Below, in pieces: positions 58,190 through 64,000 of a stretch of DNA of 64,000 bases (positions are counted from its first letter, which is position 1; the number at the start of each line of letters is the position of its first letter). A program made the position numbers and the translations under genes. This DNA comes from Viridothelium virens (lineage: Eukaryota > Ascomycota > Dothideomycetes > Trypetheliales > Trypetheliaceae): contig ML991803.1 in NCBI GenBank assembly GCA_010094025.1, positions 124,001 to 188,000 on the forward strand, given 5' to 3'. Under the pieces are notes generated by a model. The model was not told where the DNA came from. It worked only from the letters and a program-made list of their open reading frames with translations, and ran no database searches.

Positions 58190-59278
58190 ATGAGGGGCAT
58201 CCAAGTTGCTCAATACGTCAAAGTAACCCGCCGCCCACCACCCCCTCCAATCTCCCACTCTTCAATCTAACCTCCAAACCCCCCCAACCAGGGCCCTGAC
58301 GACCTCCGCATCACCACCCTCCCCGACCCCATCCCCTCCCCAAACCAATACCTCATCGCCGTCCACGCCAGCGCCACCAACTTCTTCGACCTCCTCCAAA
58401 TCCGCGGCAAATACCAGCACCAGCCGCCCTTCCCCTGGGTCGCGGGCGCCGAATACTCCGGCACCGTCCTCGCCGTCCCCGCCACGTCGACCCTCTCCCA
58501 CCCAGCCAAATACCGCGTCGGCGACCGCGTCTTCGGCGCCTCGCAGGGCGGCTATGCGACGCGGGTGTGCGCGCTCGAGGCGCAGCTGCGGCCGGTGCCG
58601 CGCGGGTGGTCGTTCTTCGAGGCTGCGGGTCTGTTCGTCACCGCGCCGACGAGCTATGCGGGGCTGGTGGTGCGCGCGGGCGTGAAGGAGGGGGATTGGG
58701 TGCTCGTGCATGCGGGGGCTGGGGGGGTCGGATTGGCAGCGGTGCAGATTGCGAAGGCGATGGGGGCGAGGGTGGTGGCGACGGCGGGGACTCAGGAGAA
58801 GATGAGGGTGGCAAGGGAGTTTGGGGCGGAATTTGCGGTGGATTATCGGAAGGAGGGGTGGCCGGAGGAGGTGAAAAAGTTGACACCGAAAGGGAGGGGA
58901 GTGGATATCGTGTATGATCCGGTCGGGTTGGTCGCGCAAAGCATGAAGTGCACGGCGTGGAATGGACGGTTGCTGGTAATTGGGTTTGCGGCAGGTGAGA
59001 TTGAGAAGATGGCGACGAACCGGATATTGTTGAAGAACGTGAGTGTCATGGGTTTGCACTGGGGCATGTATGCGAAGGAAGAGCCGGAGACGGTGGAGAA
59101 GGTGTGGGACGGCTTATTTGAACTGATGGAAAGCGGGAAGTTCAAGGGCACATGTTTCACAGATGAAGAGTTCGTGGGATTAGAGCGAGTCCCGGCGGCG
59201 TTGAAAGCACTAGGTGGACGTGAGAGCTGGGGCAAGGTGGTGGTAAAAGTACCTCAAGAAGGTCAAAGTAAGATATAG
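58190..59278 (+). CDS. NADPH:quinone oxidoreductase (zeta-crystallin-like MDR)
   Basis: Zinc-free medium-chain dehydrogenase/reductase that reduces quinones or enones with NADPH. Exons 58190-58222 and 58292-59278 give 339 residues, the standard length. The start MRGIQVAQYVK joins GPDDLRI. The GroES-like N-domain has VHASATNFFDLLQIRGKYQ, WVAGAEYSGTV and RVFGASQGGYATRV. The Rossmann domain has WVLVHAGAGGVGLAAVQIA, with the NADP-binding AGxGGVG, followed by GARVVATAGTQEKMRVAREF and VDIVYDPVG. Zinc ligands of alcohol dehydrogenases are absent. Exon 2 changes from very C-rich to very G-rich around 58530 on the coding strand. A long minus-strand frame across it is a shadow. Substrate unknown. Confidence 0.93.
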
Positions 59279-61858
59279 ACGGTCTTAGATCTTCGTTCCA
59301 AGTCATCATCGCCAGGTTTTCGTAACAGGTGATTTGAAAGTAATTTGGGATATTGGCTGTTGTGCTTCAGCTGTGAGTAATTGCCTCTATCCTGCCATGT
59401 TAGCTACTCAACAGACTGCTGCGAAGAGCAAGGAATCTGGCATCGCAGCTGCTACGTCAGACTTCGGGCTTCAGAAGGTAAGCGGAATTTCTCTAGCTGG
59501 AGCATTCAATAGTCGCTCGCTTATCTGAGCAAACGGAAAGAAGACTCCTCGCCCTGGCGTTCAGTTCGCTCTTCGAAGACCTTGCTCGTTGGAAAACGAG
59601 GATTGGCAGAGTTAAGGGGTAAGCACCTAGCATTTCCGACTCGCTTTCTGAAAGGGGAGTCGTAAGGGCTTTCGTCTATGATACTAAGGTATGTAGAGAA
59701 TACCTTATCTTAGTATCCGGCCTGGTACCCAGTCATGTGCTGTCCAATATACAACAGAACCCTCTCTGTTTTCCGAAATAATTTCCGCATTAACCAATGA
59801 TTAGGCTGATTGCTATGCGAGTGCACATTTTTTGAACTGCCTCGTTCGACGGTTTTGCCTTCATTAGCGTGCAAGCTGTCTGGTCTTCCGAACAGCTCGT
59901 CATTTTCCCTGCCTGTGTAACCTCTTGCTCCAGTTTGACTCTGAAGCCACCTTTTCATTCAATCATTTCTCAGAAAAATACCTTCTTTGCCCTGACTGCT
60001 GGGTTTGGCGTCTTCTCTTGCTCTGAGAAAGCAAGCGGTAAGTGCCTATCGTCAAACTACCTTACCTTCATTTAGCATGAAAAAGGACTCTAGATGCTTT
60101 GCACAGCTCGCCCTATGAGAGCCGCCTTCCAGCTACAAGTGGGTCTGGTCGTGGGGGATACGTATACTTGGTACTATGCTCTTAACCTGTCCGCCCATGC
60201 TTTGAGGAAAGAGGTGAGAGACAAATACTCCTGGCACGCCTATAATCTCAAGCTACAGCTCGAAACGATAGTTACTCGGAATACCTGGCACACTCGGTTT
60301 GGTCTGCGGTAGCGACGCCAAGAAGAAGGTACTGTGGTTCGGCCTGTCAGATACCACTTTCCACAAATAGCAAAGCAGATTTTAGGCTCATCTTCATCCT
60401 AGAATACGGGCAGCAGGGCAAGGTTGATGCGATATGGTATTGCGGTCTCTGAGCAGGAGGTTGATACCACAGTTGTAGAGCAGTTTAACGAGCAGGGCGT
60501 CTGTTCGGCCGCTACAGTCCAAGCCTTCCAGAGACCAGTAGGCCGCTCCTACAGCGCCGACTCCGAAAAAAGAGGTTCAGGATTGTGCCGTACAAACGTT
60601 GGCTTCTGTAATGCATCAGTACTTAATCGCCTGGCCTCCTCCGACCAGATTCATGTATGATAGCGCGAGCCTTGGTGAAAAAGGTCATTTAGACACACGC
60701 TTCCAGACTCGTAGAGGAATGGAGGCATATCTTCCTTGGTTAAGGTAGGTAGGTACGTTATTGTCGAGCAGCTTAGTCAGAGCATTGCGCTTCGACGACA
60801 CTAAATTTGCTGTGCAACGTATACGGTGAAAGCCAACCGCGGACCGGCCCGTCAACTACCTCCTGGTGTCCTACTGTACTGTACCTAGTACTGTACTAGG
60901 CAACCCCTACCACCCCAACTTACCTTACTTACCTTCCTAAGGTAGGTACCTAGGACTAGGTACCTAGAAGGTATTGTCCTCTGACAAAGTTAAAGCACTC
61001 TATTCGTCCGACTAAGAAATGTCACGAACCGCCACACCGCAAACCCTCCTTTATTTCCGCACCTCCTGGACGTTCTGTACCTCTTATCTTGACCATACAA
61101 AAGCTACTACAGAAGGCTGTACAAACTTCGCAGAGCGAATAGCTGTATAAGCCAATATTAAGACGCCAAATTATTTGAGATGAGAGATTTTGGGGTGTGG
61201 TGGTCCTTCTCAAAATCGGTCATTTCTTAGTCGGATGAAAATTTAGGAGCCCCCAGTCTTTCGACACAATCATCATCGCCAGATAGGTGCTGAATACAAC
61301 GAACGCAAAATTAAGCTCCTATTCACAATACGAGGTTGGTTGTTAATTACGCTCATCGATGAAGACATTTCGGATACCGATGACTCGGTTCTCTGTACAA
61401 GGATCTCTGAACCTGCAGGTATCCAACTTAGGTAGTTACGGAGTACTCCGTACTAATGTCATATGTGTACCCGCTCCCTGACATCCCCCACAAGCTCATA
61501 GACACCGCGATGTAATGGCTCCCTTTGCAATTGAAATTCCGAAATCCAGATCACAGCGCGGCATAGTAAGGAGTCCGCAGTTGTGCACAACTTAGCCGGC
61601 TTTGGCCCAAGTCGACAAGGCTTTCCGAAACAACTTCCCTTTAAGCCTATTCTAAGTGTGACAGACCTGAGACCGCCTCGATCTGATCTTGATTTTTCGG
61701 GTTCTGATGAGCGTGATTGTAATCTTCGATCACTAGAGTAAAGTACCGGCTTTGGCCGAGGCACATTGGCATCTGACAGACCCTTCAGCTCTCCCGGCCC
61801 ACCTCGACGCTCAATGGTCTCCAGTTCAGATTGATGCCACCTTGGTAGGTGTCACACG
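59279..61858. other. 2.6-kb gene-free interval
   Basis: No coding sequence recognised. It contains short palindromic and TACCTA-rich sequence (60885-60980), an 8-bp inverted repeat ATACTAAG/CTTAGTAT at 59681-59688 and 59709-59716, and at about 60800-60820 a short word shared with the 8.2-10 kb duplication. The right end holds the SDR promoter. Confidence 0.45.
60885..60980. repeat. TACCTAGG-rich palindromic low-complexity block
   Basis: The self-complementary decamer TAGGTACCTA occurs twice within 25 bp (about 60944-60968), preceded by CTTACCTTACTTACC and by GTACTGTACC repeats. Such TACCTA-rich blocks are common between fungal genes and may form cruciforms. Confidence 0.6.
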
Positions 61859-62721
61859 ATGCACATACCTGGTCGTACCTTCGTCGTTTCGGGCGGCTGT
61901 TCAGGCCTTGGTCAGGCTTGTGTACGACTCCTTCACAACCTCGGAGGCTCGATCGCCATTCTCGATTTAGACGCGTCAAAAGGCGAGCAGCTTGCACAAG
62001 AACTGGAACAGAGTCAGCGCGAGTCGCAAGGCCGAGTCAAATTTTTCGAGGTCGATGTCTCTGAAACAGAAAGCATACAACACGCAGTACGAGGCATCAC
62101 GGAATGGGTCAAGAGCACGGGACATGAACTTGGAGGTGTAATACCGGCGGCAGGAGTGGGACTGCCAGGGAAGGCAAGCGACTTCCTCATTGCGAAATTG
62201 TAGGTCAAGGCACTAATTCAATGCAGGTGCTCGACCGCTCAGACGAGCCAATTTCTCTAGATTCTATAGACTACGTTCTCAACATAAACCTCCGAGGAAC
62301 CCTTGATCTAATCCGCCAACTGATACCTCATATCGCAAAGAACAAGCCGCTCAGTCCAGACCTCGAGCGTGGAGTCCTCGTGCTAGTCTCTTCCACCGCG
62401 GCGTTCGAAGGCCAGATAGGCCAACTCGCATACTCTGCGTCAAAAGGTGCTCTTGCGTCTGTGACATTAGTGTTGGCTCGAGACCTTGCCTCACATGGCA
62501 TTAGATGTGTGACTATAGCACCCTCGCTATTTGAGACCAATATGACAGCAATGATGGGTGACAAGGTGCGGAAAGGATTGGAAAGCGTATTGGAATTCCC
62601 AAAGAGAGGCGGTAATCCGGAGGAATTCGCATCGCTTGTGAGAGAAATCATCGAGAACAAGATGTTGAATGGAACCGTGATACGCCTGGACGGGGGAACG
62701 CGCATGCCGAGCAGGTTGTAG
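61859..62721 (+). CDS. Short-chain dehydrogenase/reductase (HSD10-like)
   Basis: NAD(P)-dependent oxidoreductase resembling type-2 3-hydroxyacyl-CoA dehydrogenase. Exons 61859-62173 and 62227-62721 give 269 residues. The cofactor motif is SGGCSGLG (11-18), ILDLDASKGEQL supports NAD preference (acidic residue after strand 2), and the catalytic Ser lies in VSSTAAFEG with Tyr174 and Lys178 in YSASK; the end reads VIRLDGGTRM. The intron must start GC (AAG then GCAAGC) and end GCAG, because this joins LPGK to VLDRSDEPISLD in frame and removes a stop; GC-AG introns are a known minor class. Substrate unknown. The gene converges on UTP11 with 75 bp between stops. Confidence 0.9.
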
Positions 62722-62796
62722 CATCATAGAATTATAGGTCCATAGCAATGACCGGGTTCTTCGCAGATTCTCTAATTGGTTATTCGATTCCAGGAC

Positions 62797-63709
62797 TCAT
62801 TTCTTCCGTTCTCGAATTTTGAATTTGTCCCCATTTTTGTTCACGCCGGTTGTAGCGGTGTTGTTCATCTTGGCTCGCTGAAGATCCAATTCCTGCTCCG
62901 CTATGATCAAATCCTGCTCTCTTTCCTTCAAAGCCTCGAGATACTTTCTTCGCGATTCCTTCGAACGTTGTATTCGCCGACGCCCTGTGCGGTCGAAAGC
63001 TTCTTCTCCATCCTCCACTTGCTCTCTTTGATCTCCACGTTCTCCATCTTCTCCATCTTCTTGACTGACCGCTACTTCCTCCCTCTTCCCCCGATTCCAC
63101 GACCTCTTCAAGCCCTTCTTATCCGTCCCAAACCACTCTTCGGCCCGAAAATCTAGCTGCTGGTCCTTACTCCCCACAAACACCGTATGTGTCCCCTTAC
63201 CCTTCCCTCCTGGTCCCCCAAGATTCCGTAAAACCCTCAACTCTTTGTCCCCCTCACCTCCCTCCAAAATTTGCACCTCCTGCTCCGCCCTCTCCCTTTC
63301 CTTCCTCGTCTTCTGTAGCATTGTCCGCACATACCCGATATCCTGCGTCTTGAGCAACTTCACAACGTCTTGACTCAGCGGCCGATTGCCGCGATCGGCG
63401 ATGCGCACACCGCGGCCGTCAGTGCGGCTCGAGAGCATGGCGAAGGAGAATTCGTCGGGATTCCTCATCGCGGCTTTTTGGCGGAGCGCGCGGAGGCGGC
63501 GTTTCTTGGAGGCGAAGTCCGCCGCCCGAAGGGAGTAGTCCTGTCATTCTGAATTAGATGTGGGAGGATCTTGGTGGAGATGGAGACAGAGGAGAGTAGG
63601 AGCGAACTTTGTGCTTTTCGAGAAGGCCATGTTTTTCGCGCTCGATTGGTTGTGCACGCTCTTTGTGGTTGCGTCTTTGGCCAGCGGAGTTGCGCCACAT
63701 GGAAGACAT
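62797..63709 (-). CDS. UTP11: UTP11, SSU processome protein
   Basis: Nucleolar U3 snoRNP protein needed for 18S rRNA maturation. Minus-strand exons 63608-63709 and 62797-63540 give 281 residues. The highly conserved N-terminus reads MSSMWRNSAGQRRNHKERAQ, then GLLEKHK joined over the intron to DYSLRAADFASKKRRLRALR and MRNPDEFSFAML. The middle has DIGYVRTMLQKTRKERERAE and HTVFVGS; the C-terminus is basic and coiled. Intron donor GTTCGC is unusual but the acceptor is normal. Start chosen at 63709 because it gives the conserved MSSMWRN. Confidence 0.96.
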
Positions 63710-64000
63710 GGTGGGCGTGGGCTGGGTGTCGGAAAGTTGCAAGTTCTGTTAAAGACGTTGTACAATAAACGAAAGTCAGAGTACGATATGGAACAGAAGG
63801 ACGGAAGACGGAGCACACAAACAGCCCCACCAATAACTTCAACCCCGATTTTAGTTCCTACAACTCATGGGTCTAAGAATGACTGTCTTGATGCTGAATG
63901 GTTGAAATTGCGAAAATCCCCCGAGAATTACTCATGGACCGAAATCTATCTCATCTAGCAATAGTGAGTTAAGGCAATATTTGACGCAGGAGAGCCCTCC
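63710..64000. other. Upstream region of UTP11 at window edge
   Basis: Contains the UTP11 promoter; no gene recognised before the window ends. Confidence 0.5.

Noticed and set aside
58262-59059. 265-codon minus-strand frame, His/Arg/Pro-rich
   Set aside because: Lies exactly antisense to the quinone oxidoreductase exon and results from its skewed base composition; no motif.
59300-61780. Degenerate transposase in the 2.6-kb interval
   Set aside because: Translated frames show no DDE, zinc-finger or helicase motif; only short palindromes are present.

Overview
The window is nuclear DNA of a filamentous ascomycete (Pezizomycotina; Dothideomycetes is my guess, not proven). The evidence is short GT-AG introns of about 45-120 bp with CTGAC/CTAAC-like branch sites, compact genes on both strands, and gene families typical of these fungi (Zn2Cys6 and homeobox/C2H2 regulators, GH31 and GH5 secreted hydrolases, DHA-type MFS transporter, DUF3295). 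I see no rRNA gene, no CRISPR, no confident tRNA and no recognisable virus-like element.

Layout. 0.4-4.4 kb: RAD50, with a start codon that appears to be split over a 2-nt microexon. 6.4-7.8 kb: secreted GH5 exo-1,3-beta-glucanase. 8.2-10.1 kb: old diverged tandem duplication with no gene. 10.4-13.5 kb: large protein with an OTU-like fold and an acidic tail. 14-15.4 kb: GCN5 acetyltransferase (minus). 16.9-18.3 kb: decaying copy of an uncharacterised fungal gene. 19.1-20 kb: small secreted double-psi beta-barrel protein. 20.9-22.7 kb: MFS transporter. 23-27.5 kb: RMD5 (GID E3 ligase) and an STB6-like gene diverging from one promoter. 28.5-30 kb: aquaporin with a long N-tail. 32.3-33.5 kb: O-methyltransferase. 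33.8-35.2 kb: secreted DUF4185-like protein. 36.8-40 kb: secreted GH31 glucosidase. 40.6-43.2 kb: an 855-residue borosin-type peptide N-methyltransferase. 46-48.5 kb: cysteinyl-tRNA synthetase. 49.6-51.2 kb: DSK2/ubiquilin. 52.6-56.3 kb: a regulator combining homeobox, Zn2Cys6, DUF3295 and C2H2, overlapped by a small bZIP gene. 58.2-59.3 kb: quinone oxidoreductase. 61.9-62.7 kb: SDR with a GC-AG intron. 62.8-63.7 kb: UTP11.

The highlight is the gene at 40609-43176 (minus). Its N-terminal ~380 residues match, from memory, the omphalotin precursor enzyme OphMA: the tetrapyrrole-methylase-type alpha-N-methyltransferase with the Y..Y.....R...Y catalytic spacing, then the clasp domain. Where OphMA carries a short hydrophobic core peptide, this protein has about 475 more residues: a Nif11-leader-like helical stretch, a duplicated ~110-residue domain, one hydrophobic segment and a long Asp/Glu-Ala repeat tail. 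No ready-made core is obvious, so this looks like an unusual borosin architecture. A class-I O-methyltransferase, a DUF4185-like secreted protein and a GH31 enzyme lie within 11 kb, but nothing proves a biosynthetic cluster.

The rest is mostly housekeeping (DNA repair, histone acetylation, ubiquitin pathway, tRNA charging, ribosome assembly) mixed with accessory genes, some visibly decaying. All domain calls rest on motif recognition by eye; no database search was run.
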